NCBI GenBank assembly: GCA_011525915.1
Contig: WYBM01000021.1
Span: 118,198 to 182,197 of the forward strand
DNA from: Ardenticatenaceae bacterium
Lineage (GTDB): Bacteria; Chloroflexota; Anaerolineae; Promineifilales; Promineifilaceae
Length of the DNA: 64,000 nt
Reading direction: 5' to 3'
This document shows positions 1 to 8,351 of this stretch, one piece after another. The notes beneath the pieces are model-generated. The model was not told the origin of the DNA. It was given only the letters and a program-made list of their open reading frames with translations, and made no database searches. Each line of letters opens with the position of its first letter. Positions within the stretch are counted from its first letter, which is position 1. The position numbers were made by a program, and so were the translations under genes.

Positions 1-213
1 GCCGAAACAGGCAAACGTCCCCCTACCATTGGTCAGGAGCTAAAACTACACAGCTTTGTTGTTGGTAAGCTTTACCAGCAGAGCCAGGGATTTAGTATGG
101 CTCAACTTGAGCAAATTCACCGCCACCTGCTGGATATTGACGTAGGCAGTAAAACGGGCCGTCATGATATGCTTACGGCGCTTAATCTTCTGGTGGCCAG
201 CCTGACCCTGTAA
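1..213 (+). CDS. holA: DNA polymerase III delta subunit, C-terminal end (partial)
   Basis: The open frame runs in from the left edge and stops at TAA 211-213, giving the last 70 residues of a protein. The tail LLDIDVGSKTGRHDM followed by TALNLLVASLT matches the usual HolA ending (leaD-x-x-iKTGr ... LdlLva-l). HolA is the clamp-loader delta subunit, which opens the beta sliding clamp during replication. Only the C-terminal helical domain is visible, so the call rests on this motif. The gene is followed after 33 bp by the VKOR-like gene on the same strand. Confidence 0.72.
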   Translation, partial: AETGKRPPTIGQELKLHSFVVGKLYQQSQGFSMAQLEQIHRHLLDIDVGSKTGRHDMLTALNLLVASLTL

Positions 214-246
214 GCTGTGCCTGTGTATAAAAAATGAGGTTGTTTC

Positions 247-687
247 ATGCGTCGAGATTGGCAATTGCGTCTGATCCAACCCCTGGCGGTGGCCGGGTTG
301 CTTATAGCTTATTATCTGCTGCTCTTTCACAACGGCGTCTTAATCGCTGCCTGTACTGGTTCTGGATGGGATGATTGTGGGGCGGTCAGCGGGCCTTCTG
401 CCCCCTATGCTGCTGTTGGCCCCGTTCCTGTAGCGCTCATTGGCTGGGTGGGGTATGCCATACTCTTTTTGTTGACCTGGTTGAAGGATTGGCAGCCCTT
501 ACGCGAGCGCTATTTGCCGGAACTGGTAGCGGGCACGGCCGTATTGGGTTTTGTTTTTACGTTAGGGCTGACCGCGCTGGAAGCATTTGTCATCCATGCC
601 TTTTGCCGGTATTGTCTGCTTTCGGCTGCGTTGATCACAGTGATCTTTGTCTTATCCCTGAGCTATTTGCGTCATTTTGAGGAGTGA
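247..687 (+). CDS. Vitamin K epoxide reductase (VKOR) family membrane protein
   Basis: This 146-residue protein has four predicted membrane segments. It carries the VKOR signature: a loop cysteine pair (Cys36 and Cys44, followed by Ser/Gly and GPVPVALIGWVGYA) and a CxxC pair, CRYC at 120-123, at the start of the last helix. Bacterial VKORs reoxidise DsbA-like proteins and pass electrons to quinone, so they drive disulfide formation outside the membrane. There is no fused thioredoxin domain. A DsbA-like partner lies 33 kb away at 34081-34761. The start is ATG at 247. Confidence 0.88.
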   Translation: MRRDWQLRLIQPLAVAGLLIAYYLLLFHNGVLIAACTGSGWDDCGAVSGPSAPYAAVGPVPVALIGWVGYAILFLLTWLKDWQPLRERYLPELVAGTAVLGFVFTLGLTALEAFVIHAFCRYCLLSAALITVIFVLSLSYLRHFEE

Positions 688-723
688 CAGGCTCCTGAGA
701 AGATGCTGATTGGTAAGGAGAGT

Positions 724-1191
724 ATGATGAGATTGGAATTGGTAAAGGATTGGATGGCGCGTGAGGTGATTACCCTATCTCCAGAGGTTGGTGTGTTAGA
801 AGCCGGCAACCTGATGCGGCAGAAGAATGTGCGGCGTTTGCCGGTGGTGCAGCACGGCCGTCTGGTGGGCATTATTACGTATGGTGACGTGCGCGAAGCC
901 AAGCCCTCTACCACCAGCAGCCTGAGCGCCTGGGAGGTGAATTACTTGTTGGCCCGCCTTACCGTGGGTGAGATCATGACCGCCAACCCACTGACCATTT
1001 CCCCGGAAGCCACCATTGGCGAGGCAGCGCACCTGATGTATACACACAAAGTCAGCGGCCTGCCGGTGTTGAACGCCAATCAGGAGTTGGTGGGTATTCT
1101 TACAGAGTCAGACATCTTCCGCATGGTGGTGCATGATTGGACAAAAGCGCAGGAAGGGCCAACCTCCCCGTATGCCCACTATGAAAGCTAA
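724..1191 (+). CDS. Tandem CBS-domain protein
   Basis: The protein is two CBS modules: residues about 8-60 (VKDWMAREVITLSPEVG ... RRLPVVQHGRLVGIITYGDV) and about 85-140 (VGEIMTANPLTISPEATI ... SGLPVLNANQELVGILTESDI). Nothing else is fused. CBS pairs bind adenine nucleotides and usually act as energy or redox sensors; the partner here is unknown. AAGGAG at 715-720 favours ATG 724 or 727 over the upstream ATG at 703. It resembles the second CBS-pair gene at 32198-32623. Confidence 0.88.
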   Translation: MMRLELVKDWMAREVITLSPEVGVLEAGNLMRQKNVRRLPVVQHGRLVGIITYGDVREAKPSTTSSLSAWEVNYLLARLTVGEIMTANPLTISPEATIGEAAHLMYTHKVSGLPVLNANQELVGILTESDIFRMVVHDWTKAQEGPTSPYAHYES

Positions 1192-1235
1192 CCACCTAAA
1201 AGGCAAAGGGTTCGTTCAAAAACAACGTTGGACGT

Positions 1236-1318
1236 TTGCCAGGTCATCAGTTATCAGTGCCCAGTCATCAGTCCAGAAGAACCCCCAACTGATCACTGAC
1301 AACTGATTGCTGATCACT
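1236..1318. repeat. CAGT/ACTG-rich intergenic repeat tract
   Basis: The 187-bp gap between the CBS and DUF58 genes is filled largely by short words such as TCATCAGT, TTATCAGT, CTGATCACTG and CTGATTGCTGATCAC. Similar tracts recur near 13.95, 20.57, 25.3, 25.48, 37.3, 42.45, 53.47 and 56.9 kb. No gene is seen here. Confidence 0.7.
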
Positions 1319-1378
1319 TTAAAACACGAGGTTCATCGTAAACGAGCCCAAAGTACCCCGGCTGCTTTGATACTTCTC

Positions 1379-2647
1379 TCATGAGACCTCTACTGCTTTG
1401 CCCAGTGGGGTGATCCTTAGTTTTGTTTTTTGGTGGGGCACACTATCTGGCAAGCCAATATCCCCTTGATGAATGACCAGGCAATTCAGCCCCAGGTGAT
1501 GCACGGCATCACGAATGAGGTGGGGGCTTCCATGCCCCCCAAAGCTGGGCCTGTCTAGCAAAACGACGGTGCTTTCAATGCCTTGCTGGGCCAGGTGTAA
1601 GAGTTGGGGAATCCAGGAGGCGTCAGCAGCGGGCGTAATAAGTATGGCCGCGCTGCCACGGTTGACGATACGGCCCAGATCATACAGGGCGGCTGTCAGA
1701 TCGGTTTGGCCGTCGGCCCGAATGAGGGCCAGTGCCCGCAAGATGCGCCAGAGTTGGCCCTGACCCTGCCCAGCGGGAATAGTAGTGGGCCTACGGCCGT
1801 AACCAGCAAACCCTACGGCCCGGTTTTGGCGCTGTGCCCTGGCAGCCAGGGCCGCAGCCATCAACACCATCTGCTCTTCAGTGCCCATCATGCCGCGGCC
1901 AACCTGGGCACTGGCCTGCATGTCCAGCAATATCCAGATGTTCCCGGTTGCATCCAGGTCAAACTCGCGCACAAACAGTTCATCACGCCGGGCCGTTGTG
2001 GGCCAGTGGATAAGGCGCAGGGCGTCACCAGGGGTGTACGGCCGTGTGGTGGCGGCGTTGAGGGTGGCGTGGTGGCTGCGCTGCCGGGCCCGTTTGCGCC
2101 CGCTGCTGTGCCCAGCCGGCAAGCTGATGGGCAGCCGGCTGTGAATAGGAGGGTGAATGATGATCTCATGGGTCTGGGGGTAGCGCCGGGTCATGATAAA
2201 GATGCCAAAGGGATCACCCGTGCGAATAGACCAGGGGCCGATGAGGTATTGGCCGCGCTGCTGGCACACGGCCGTTTGCCGCCAGCGGTCTACACGCTCA
2301 TTACCGGGGCTGCGCACTACGGCGGCCTGGTAGCCAGGTACATTAGAGCCATCTACCACCTGAACCCACAGGGCAGGCACCAGGCTGTGATTCCATACTT
2401 CAAAGGTTTCGGCCAGGACATCACCCACGGCTACCCAATGAGATTCCGTCTGGCGTTTAGCCTCAAGCCCCTGGGCCAGGTACCATACCCACCCATAAGC
2501 CACCACAAACATGCCGCCCAACCCCACCAGCAATGTGTTCCAGACGCGATCTGGCAAGACAAATGCAGCGATGAGCAAAACAAACAGCGAGAGAAGAGGC
2601 AGGCGCAGACGAAGTGTAATGTTAACCTTTGATGCGGCCGTATCCAT
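1379..2647 (-). CDS. DUF58 domain protein
   Basis: This is a 422-residue protein with two N-terminal membrane helices (about 12-55). A DUF58 core follows, with the signature RPYTPGDALRLIHWPTTARR and then ELFVREFD. A vWA-like fold follows, carrying the D-x-Q-A-S variant of its metal site (ILLDMQAS). DUF58 proteins usually accompany a MoxR ATPase and transglutaminase-like proteins, but neither is in this window. The gene reads toward the left, 108 bp downstream of egtD, from which it is separated by a terminator hairpin. Its molecular role is not established. Confidence 0.85.
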   Translation of the reverse strand: MDTAASKVNITLRLRLPLLSLFVLLIAAFVLPDRVWNTLLVGLGGMFVVAYGWVWYLAQGLEAKRQTESHWVAVGDVLAETFEVWNHSLVPALWVQVVDGSNVPGYQAAVVRSPGNERVDRWRQTAVCQQRGQYLIGPWSIRTGDPFGIFIMTRRYPQTHEIIIHPPIHSRLPISLPAGHSSGRKRARQRSHHATLNAATTRPYTPGDALRLIHWPTTARRDELFVREFDLDATGNIWILLDMQASAQVGRGMMGTEEQMVLMAAALAARAQRQNRAVGFAGYGRRPTTIPAGQGQGQLWRILRALALIRADGQTDLTAALYDLGRIVNRGSAAILITPAADASWIPQLLHLAQQGIESTVVLLDRPSFGGHGSPHLIRDAVHHLGLNCLVIHQGDIGLPDSVPHQKTKLRITPLGKAVEVS

Positions 2648-2711
2648 CTGGTAATTGTGCCACAGGCCCGGCTGTTGGCAAGATGAAAGACAAAGCTGCC
2701 GTGATTACCGT

Positions 2712-2756
2712 TAGAAACAGGCCGCCTGCCCTGGTGAGTGGCAAGAGGCAGCCTGT
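2712..2756 (-). terminator. Rho-independent terminator after egtD
   Basis: ACAGGCCGCCT (2717-2727) pairs with AGGCAGCCTGT (2746-2756) as an 11-bp stem with one wobble. Read on the minus strand it ends in TTTCT. It begins at the egtD stop codon, so it would end the egtB-egtD transcript. Confidence 0.6.
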
Positions 2757-3712
2757 CAGGTACTGCATAGATAGTGTACGCTAAACAGGTTATCTGGATC
2801 GGTCCAGACGCGGGCCACACGCAAACCAGCCTGGGCCGCCAGATGGGCAAATTCGGCAGGCGTATATTTGTAAGAGGATTCTGTCCAGATACATTCTCCG
2901 GCATCCAGGTGGATGGGGTGGTCGCTGAGGCGCACGGTTTGCTTTTTCCGGCTGACCAGGTGCATTTCCACACGGCCGTGTACCTCATCATAAAACGCGT
3001 CATGGAAGAACTGGTCTAAGGCAAAGTCTGTGCCCAGGTCGCGGTTTAACCGGCGTAAGATGTTCAGGTTAAATGCGGCCGTAACCCCCTGAGCATCATT
3101 GTACGCCGCGTGCAAAACCTGCCTGTCCTTTTTGGTATCTACGCCGATCAGGATGCCGCCAGTACGCCGGGCCACATGCCGCATGCGCCGCAAAAAGAGC
3201 ATAGCCTCTGCCGGATGAAAATTGCCGATGGTCGAACCGGGAAAGAAGACCACCCGTTTATGTACCTCTTGGTCTGGTTGCGGCAGCGTAAAATTGGCCG
3301 TGTAGTCAGCACATACTGGCAGCACTTGTAAAGCCGGATACCGGGTCGCAATCCTTTCCGCCGAAGCCAGCAATGGTTCCCGTGAAATATCAATAGGTAT
3401 ATAGGCTGCCAGGTCAGGTAAATGCTGCAGCAGCGTTTCTGTTTTCAGGCTGCTGCCACTGCCATATTCAATCAACAGCGCCTGTTTGCCAATGAGGCTG
3501 GCCATTTCGCCAACAGATGCTTGCATAATGGCCAGTTCTGTGCGTGTAGGGTAATACTCCTCTAGGTCTGTGATTTGTTCAAAGAGTTGGGACCCATAGT
3601 CATCATAGAATAACTTGGCCGGCAGCTCTTTTTGTGGCTTTTTCAGCCCGGCTAACACTTCTTTTTCATGAGTGGTTGTGTCTGGATGGAAATCGAGTAG
3701 TTGTATAGACAT
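2756..3712 (-). CDS. egtD: L-histidine N(alpha)-methyltransferase
   Basis: EgtD trimethylates histidine to hercynine with SAM in ergothioneine synthesis. The 318-residue protein shows family landmarks: LPAKLFYDDYGSQLFEQIT with L-EEYYPTRTE, the SAM loop LIEYGSGSSLKTE, and VVFFPGSTIGNF. The C-terminal part has FYDEVHGRVEMHLVS and WTESSYKYTP. The start is ATG 3712 (MSIQLLDF); a longer frame upstream lacks homology and would overlap egtB. It lies 59 bp downstream of egtB on the same strand, so the two probably form an operon. Confidence 0.93.
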   Translation of the reverse strand: MSIQLLDFHPDTTTHEKEVLAGLKKPQKELPAKLFYDDYGSQLFEQITDLEEYYPTRTELAIMQASVGEMASLIGKQALLIEYGSGSSLKTETLLQHLPDLAAYIPIDISREPLLASAERIATRYPALQVLPVCADYTANFTLPQPDQEVHKRVVFFPGSTIGNFHPAEAMLFLRRMRHVARRTGGILIGVDTKKDRQVLHAAYNDAQGVTAAFNLNILRRLNRDLGTDFALDQFFHDAFYDEVHGRVEMHLVSRKKQTVRLSDHPIHLDAGECIWTESSYKYTPAEFAHLAAQAGLRVARVWTDPDNLFSVHYLCST

Positions 3713-3771
3713 GACAATAACCTGAGATTTGGAGATGAAAAGATAGGATCTCCACAATCCCTTAGCTTTCT

Positions 3772-5079
3772 TTATGCCGCTTTCGCCAGGCGGAAGCCCA
3801 TAAACTGCCAACGGGCATGCCCGGGAAAGAAGTTGCGGTAGGTAGGGCGAATATGGTTGGCCATAGTAGCGCAGGAACCACCGCGCAGCACAAACTGGTT
3901 GGCCATAAATTTGCCGTTGTATTCGCCGATGCTCCCCGGCGCGGGTTCGTAGCCGGGGTAAGGTGAGTAGTGACTGGCGGTCCATTCCCACACATCGCCG
4001 TACATTTGTGCCGGGAAAGCGGTGGGTGGTTCGTTGAGGGGAATCGGATGGTAGTGCCGGTCATCTACAAAATTGCCCTGAATAGGCAGCGGTTGGGCCG
4101 CAATTTCCCATTCGGCTTCGGTGGGCAGACGCGCCCCGGCCCACCGGGCAAAAGCGTCAGCTTCATAGTAGCTGACATGTGTGACCGGCTCATCCAGGTC
4201 TAATTCACGCAGGCCAGCCAGGGTGTAATGATACCATGTGCCGTCAACCTTCTCCCAGTATAGGGGTGCCTGCCAGCCGTTGGTCTGCACCGCATCCCAC
4301 CCCATAGAAAGCCACAGCAGCGTTTTTTCATAGCCACCATCCTGGATGAATTCCATGAATTCGCCGTTGGTGATAAGCCGGTTGGAAAGCTGGAAGCGTT
4401 CGGCAAAAACACGGTGGCGTGGTGCTTCGTTGTCAAAGATAAACCCGTCACCATGGTGGCCAATGTGGTACACGCCTGCCTCATAGGCAACCCAGCCTAA
4501 TGTGGGGATACGGCCGTGCTTCACCGTTTTGTACGGCCGATACACCGGGTAAAGGGGGTTGATGGAAAAGTTGTACTTAATGTCTGTGAGCATCAATTCC
4601 TGATGCTGCTGTTCATGGTTAAAGCCAATGTCCATAAGAGGGGTGATCTCCTGGGCAGTATCTTCATCTATTTTTTCCAGGAAATTGAGCATGTGTTCAT
4701 CAACGTAGCGCCGGTATTGATAAACGTCGGCGACGGTAGGCCGGCTGAGCAAGCCGCGATTGGCGCGTGTCCAGCGGTTGCCGGCCGAAACGTAGTAAGA
4801 GTTAAAGAGATAGGGGTAGGTTTCATTCAGCAGTTTGTAAGAGGGGTCATAGTCGCGGAGGAGAAAGGTCTCAAAGAACCAACTGACGTGCGCGATGTGC
4901 CATTTGGTGGGGCTGACGTCTGGCATAGCTTGGATGATATAATCTTCGGTGACCAGCGGCTCACACAACTCCTCTGTGAATTGACGGATCTGCTGGTATT
5001 GTTGGGCCAGCGTGAAAACCTGGTCACTGCGATGTGCAGGCGTAGAGGCCTCTACCTTGCTCATGTTTAACAGGGTCAT
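3772..5079 (-). CDS. egtB: Ergothioneine biosynthesis sulfoxide synthase EgtB
   Basis: EgtB is a non-haem iron enzyme that joins hercynine to a thiol with oxygen. The 435-residue protein has an N-terminal DinB-like domain with the expected iron ligands: His64 (KWHIAH) and the HxxxHxE motif, His155/His159/Glu161. A C-terminal formylglycine-generating-enzyme-like domain follows (LPTEAEWEIAA, GDVWEWTAS, VLRGGSCAT). The ATG at 5079 has AAGGAG ten bases upstream. No egtA, egtC or egtE is nearby, so the thiol donor and the lyase step cannot be assigned. Confidence 0.94.
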   Translation of the reverse strand: MTLLNMSKVEASTPAHRSDQVFTLAQQYQQIRQFTEELCEPLVTEDYIIQAMPDVSPTKWHIAHVSWFFETFLLRDYDPSYKLLNETYPYLFNSYYVSAGNRWTRANRGLLSRPTVADVYQYRRYVDEHMLNFLEKIDEDTAQEITPLMDIGFNHEQQHQELMLTDIKYNFSINPLYPVYRPYKTVKHGRIPTLGWVAYEAGVYHIGHHGDGFIFDNEAPRHRVFAERFQLSNRLITNGEFMEFIQDGGYEKTLLWLSMGWDAVQTNGWQAPLYWEKVDGTWYHYTLAGLRELDLDEPVTHVSYYEADAFARWAGARLPTEAEWEIAAQPLPIQGNFVDDRHYHPIPLNEPPTAFPAQMYGDVWEWTASHYSPYPGYEPAPGSIGEYNGKFMANQFVLRGGSCATMANHIRPTYRNFFPGHARWQFMGFRLAKAA

Positions 5080-5188
5080 ATGATAACTTCTCCTTTTCTG
5101 ACAAACGTGCAGGTAAATAAAATATGCCCGTTAGACGGTACTAGAAATTATGTTCTTACGTCTGTAGGCTAACTCACAGACCGTTTAA

Positions 5189-5211
5189 AACCTGACAGAA
5201 GGTGTCAGGTT
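5189..5211. repeat. Short perfect hairpin between egtB and VOC gene
   Basis: AACCTGACA (5189-5197) and TGTCAGGTT (5203-5211) form a perfect 9-bp stem with a 5-nt loop. It lies between the divergent genes. It is not followed by a T-run, so it looks REP-like rather than a terminator. A copy of ACGGCCGT follows it directly. Confidence 0.5.
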
Positions 5212-5266
5212 ACGGCCGTTAAAATTGTCCATGTTGATAAATTTGTAATCTCTCAGGAGGCAGTAA

Positions 5267-5656
5267 ATGATTTCACATTTGCAAATGATTACCATTTATG
5301 TCAGTGATTTGCCGCGCTCCCTCAAGTTTTACACCGAAAAACTGGGGTTTGTGCAAACGGCCGTGTTTGAAGACGGGGACACCAAAATGGCCTGGGTGGC
5401 GCCGGAACCGGTTTTAACCGTAGACCGGGCCACAGAAATTGGCCTGTGTGAAGTGGCGGAAACTGACCCGCGCATTGGGGCGGTGAGCGGCATGGTGTTC
5501 ACCGCTACCGATATTGCCGCGACTTATGACGAGCTTAAAGCGAAAGGCGTTCATTTTACGAAAGAGCTTATTCGTCACCCCTATGGTCAGGGCGAAGGCG
5601 ACCAAGAAGCCAACTTTGTAGACCCAGACGGTAACACGTTTTTACTGCATACGTAA
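5267..5656 (+). CDS. VOC/glyoxalase-fold protein
   Basis: This 129-residue single VOC domain has the opening IYVSDLPRSLKFYTEKLGF and the closing EANFVDPDGNTFLLHT, with a metal-type Glu near each end. The family includes glyoxalase I, fosfomycin resistance proteins and ring-cleavage dioxygenases; the substrate cannot be read from sequence. AGGAGG lies seven bases before ATG. The SDR gene begins 31 bp downstream. Confidence 0.88.
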   Translation: MISHLQMITIYVSDLPRSLKFYTEKLGFVQTAVFEDGDTKMAWVAPEPVLTVDRATEIGLCEVAETDPRIGAVSGMVFTATDIAATYDELKAKGVHFTKELIRHPYGQGEGDQEANFVDPDGNTFLLHT

Positions 5657-5687
5657 ATGTATTGGCAAAGGCCAGTGAGGTAAAACA

Positions 5688-6527
5688 ATGGACGATGTGA
5701 CGGAAAAAGTGGCCCTGGTAACAGGCGCCAGCCGGGGTGTAGGCAAGGGCATTGCCCTGGCGCTGGGGCAGGCCGGGGCCACCGTGTATGTTACTGGCCG
5801 CACCATGATCCCCGGGCAAGGAGTAGATGGCATGCCCGGTACGGTGGCGGAAACGGCTGTTCTTGTGACCCAGGCTGGCGGCCGGGGTATTCCCGTGCGT
5901 TGTGACCATACAGTGGATGCTGACGTGGAAGCTCTGTTTGCTCAGGTGGAAGCAGAGCAAGGGCGGCTAGATGTGCTTGTTAACAATGTCTGGGGCGGCT
6001 ATGAAGCTATTGAAAGTGAGGTCAACAGTTGGCTGGTGCCGTTTTGGGAACAACCCCTCCGTCGCTGGGATGCCATGTTTACGGCGGGCGTCCGGGCCCA
6101 TTATACGGCCAGCCGCCTGGGGGCGCGGCTCATGGTGCGGCAGGGCAGCGGCCTCATCGTTAACATCTCTTATTGGGCGGGGCAAACATATATGAACAAC
6201 GTGCCTTATGGCGTTTCTAAATGCGCTACAGACCGGCTGGCGATGGACATGGCCCATGAATTAAGAGAGTATGGTGTCACGGCCGTGTCCCTTTACCCTG
6301 GTCTGGTACGTACGGAGCGGGTGTTGGCGGCGGCCGAATACTTTGATATGAGCAATGCTGAATCGCCGACGTTTACTGGCCGGGCCATCGTTGCCCTGGC
6401 AAGTGACCCTCATGTCATGGCCAAAACAGGTCAAGTTTTTGTAGCTGCCGATCTGGCGCTAGAATATGGCTTTACCGATATCAATGGACGGCAGGTACGG
6501 CCGTTGACGCTGGCGACAGCTTCCTGA
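5688..6527 (+). CDS. Short-chain dehydrogenase/reductase (DHRS1-like)
   Basis: The 279-residue protein has an SDR Rossmann fold with the cofactor motif GASRGVGKG (residues about 14-22). LVNNVWGGYE stands at the NNAG position, and YGVSKCATDRLA supplies the YxxxK catalytic pair after NISYWAG. SLYPGLVRTE follows. The insertion between the NNAG-type motif and the catalytic Ser resembles the DHRS1 subgroup. The substrate is unknown. GAGG precedes the ATG by eight bases. Confidence 0.9.
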   Translation: MDDVTEKVALVTGASRGVGKGIALALGQAGATVYVTGRTMIPGQGVDGMPGTVAETAVLVTQAGGRGIPVRCDHTVDADVEALFAQVEAEQGRLDVLVNNVWGGYEAIESEVNSWLVPFWEQPLRRWDAMFTAGVRAHYTASRLGARLMVRQGSGLIVNISYWAGQTYMNNVPYGVSKCATDRLAMDMAHELREYGVTAVSLYPGLVRTERVLAAAEYFDMSNAESPTFTGRAIVALASDPHVMAKTGQVFVAADLALEYGFTDINGRQVRPLTLATAS

Positions 6528-6589
6528 GTTCACCATGACTCGGTTTTTAGCCTCAAAAGCAAAGCGGGCGTTAAGGAGATGGTTAAAGG

Positions 6590-7105
6590 ATGAAACTGGT
6601 AGATTGTCGTGCCCAACTGGCGCAGCACGGGGAAGCCATTCGTGTGCTGGTGGCTTCTGTTTCTGAACAAGAAGCGCGCTGGAAGCCGGCGGGCGAAGAG
6701 TGGTCGGTGTTAGAAGTGGTCAATCATTTGTATGATGAGGAGCGTGAAGACTTCCGGCAGCGATTAGACATCTTGCTGCACCAGCCGCCAGACACGCCCT
6801 GGCCACCCATCAACCCGCAAGGGTGGGTGACCGAGCGCCGTTATAATGAACGAGATTTGAGTATGTCGCTGCAAAATTTCCTGACTGAACGGCAGCAGTC
6901 ACTCAAGTGGCTGGATGGCCTGCAAGACCCCGATTGGCAGCGAGGGCAGACACACCCGGTGGCCGGCCTTTTCCGGGCGGGAGATATGCTGGCTGCCTGG
7001 GTGGCCCACGATGTGCTGCACCTGCGCCAGCTTGTGGCCCTGAAATGGGCGCTTACTGGGCAAATGACACAGCCGTATGCGGCTGCTTATGCTGGTGATT
7101 GGTAA
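6590..7105 (+). CDS. DinB-superfamily four-helix protein
   Basis: The 171-residue protein has the DinB/YfiT layout: WSVLEVVNHLYDEEREDF supplies the first metal-type His, and WVAHDVLHLRQL the later His pair. Members include thiol-dependent transferases and damage-inducible proteins of unknown substrate. Its position just before an alkylation-repair glycosylase gene is suggestive only. Confidence 0.85.
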   Translation: MKLVDCRAQLAQHGEAIRVLVASVSEQEARWKPAGEEWSVLEVVNHLYDEEREDFRQRLDILLHQPPDTPWPPINPQGWVTERRYNERDLSMSLQNFLTERQQSLKWLDGLQDPDWQRGQTHPVAGLFRAGDMLAAWVAHDVLHLRQLVALKWALTGQMTQPYAAAYAGDW

Positions 7106-7157
7106 ACAATGTTTTGCCTTCCCCAGACTGATTTCATAGATAACAAAAGGGATCATC

Positions 7158-8276
7158 ATGAGCGAAACAAAATTGTTTAAGGATTATTACGATGAGGAAC
7201 TGGCACGATGGCTGGCCGCCCGGATCACGGCCGTTCACCCCACTTTTGATGGCCAGGCCTTTGTGGCCCAGATCAGTCCACAGCTTGACGGCAAAGAGAT
7301 GAAGGCCAGAACCTTGGTTTTTACGCAGGCCATGCGTGACCATTTACCGCCAGAGTACCCGGCTGCCTGGGCTGTTTTGCAAGCCACATTAGACGCAGAA
7401 TTAACAGAAACGCAGGGCGTTTTTAATGATGGCTGGCATTACTGGCCTGTGGCCCAATTTATTGAACTGTATGGTCTGGATGATTTTGACGTTTCCATGG
7501 CGGCCATGATGGAGATTACCAAACGACATACGGCGGAATTTGCCATACGGCCGTTTCTCGTTCGCTATCCTGACCGTACGCTGGCGGTGCTGCATGAGTG
7601 GGTGCACCATGAGAACCCCCATGTGCGCCGCCTGGTGAGTGAAGGCACACGACCACGCCTGCCTTGGGGGATGCGGCTGCACCAGTTCATAGCCGACCCC
7701 ACGCCAACCCTGGCCTTGTTGGAAGCATTAAAGGATGATCCTGCCGAATATGTGCGCCGTTCTGTGGCCAACCACCTGAATGACATTACCAAAGATAACC
7801 CCACTGTTGTCATTGAGACACTCGCCCGCTGGCAGAAAACCCCCACGCCGGAACGGGAATGGATCACCCGATACGCATTGCGCTCATTGGTGAAGGCAGG
7901 TGACCCGGCAGCGCTGCGGTTGTTGGGGTATGGTGATGTGAAAGCCAGGCTGCATACCCTGACCGTTGTGCCCACGGTGGTGAATTTTGGGGAGAGTGTA
8001 TGCATTGAGTTTGAGCTGCAAAGCGAAAGCGAAGAAGCCCAAGACCTGATCGTAGATTACGTGATACACTTTGTAAAAGCCAACGGCCGTACTGCTCCTA
8101 AGGTGTTTAAGCTGCGCAACGTCTCTCTTGACGGCCGTCAACACATTCACATTCGCAAACAGCACCTCTTAAAACCCATTACTACCCGCCGCTACTACCC
8201 CGGTCTGCATCGGGTAGAGGTGCAGGTAAATGGACAGGTTCTGGGAGAAGTAACATTTGAACTGGTTATGGCCTGA
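7158..8276 (+). CDS. AlkC-like DNA alkylation repair glycosylase
   Basis: The 372-residue protein has HEAT-like helical repeats through about residue 255 (HPTFDGQAFVAQI, DDPAEYVRRSVANHLNDI, WITRYALRSLVKAGDP). These match AlkC, which excises 3-methyladenine-type lesions. Residues about 265-372 form a beta-rich, immunoglobulin-like tail (VNFGESVCIEFELQS ... LHRVEVQVNGQ) of the kind seen in one AlkC subgroup. AAGGGA lies seven bases before ATG 7158. The gene ends in a stem-loop at 8273. Confidence 0.85.
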   Translation: MSETKLFKDYYDEELARWLAARITAVHPTFDGQAFVAQISPQLDGKEMKARTLVFTQAMRDHLPPEYPAAWAVLQATLDAELTETQGVFNDGWHYWPVAQFIELYGLDDFDVSMAAMMEITKRHTAEFAIRPFLVRYPDRTLAVLHEWVHHENPHVRRLVSEGTRPRLPWGMRLHQFIADPTPTLALLEALKDDPAEYVRRSVANHLNDITKDNPTVVIETLARWQKTPTPEREWITRYALRSLVKAGDPAALRLLGYGDVKARLHTLTVVPTVVNFGESVCIEFELQSESEEAQDLIVDYVIHFVKANGRTAPKVFKLRNVSLDGRQHIHIRKQHLLKPITTRRYYPGLHRVEVQVNGQVLGEVTFELVMA

Positions 8277-8320
8277 ACATGATAAAATCGGCCGTCTGCA
8301 TGTTCAGCACGGCCGTTTTT
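8273..8320 (+). terminator. Stem-loop at end of alkC-like gene
   Basis: CTGAACATG (8273-8281) pairs perfectly with CATGTTCAG (8299-8307) and is followed by CACGGCCG and TTTTT. The stem begins at the TGA stop codon. The eight bases between stem and T-run make it an imperfect terminator. Confidence 0.5.
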
Positions 8321-8351
8321 CCCTCTTAGTCCGTTTGCTGGTGGAGGCAAT

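Noticed and set aside
1604..2632. 342-residue plus-strand frame opposite the DUF58 gene
   Set aside because: It is the antisense shadow of a clear DUF58 coding frame, with no recognisable domain and no ribosome-binding site.
2756..3991. Longer 411-residue version of egtD
   Set aside because: The additional N-terminal residues overlap egtB out of frame and have no similarity to EgtD; ATG 3712 starts the conserved domain.
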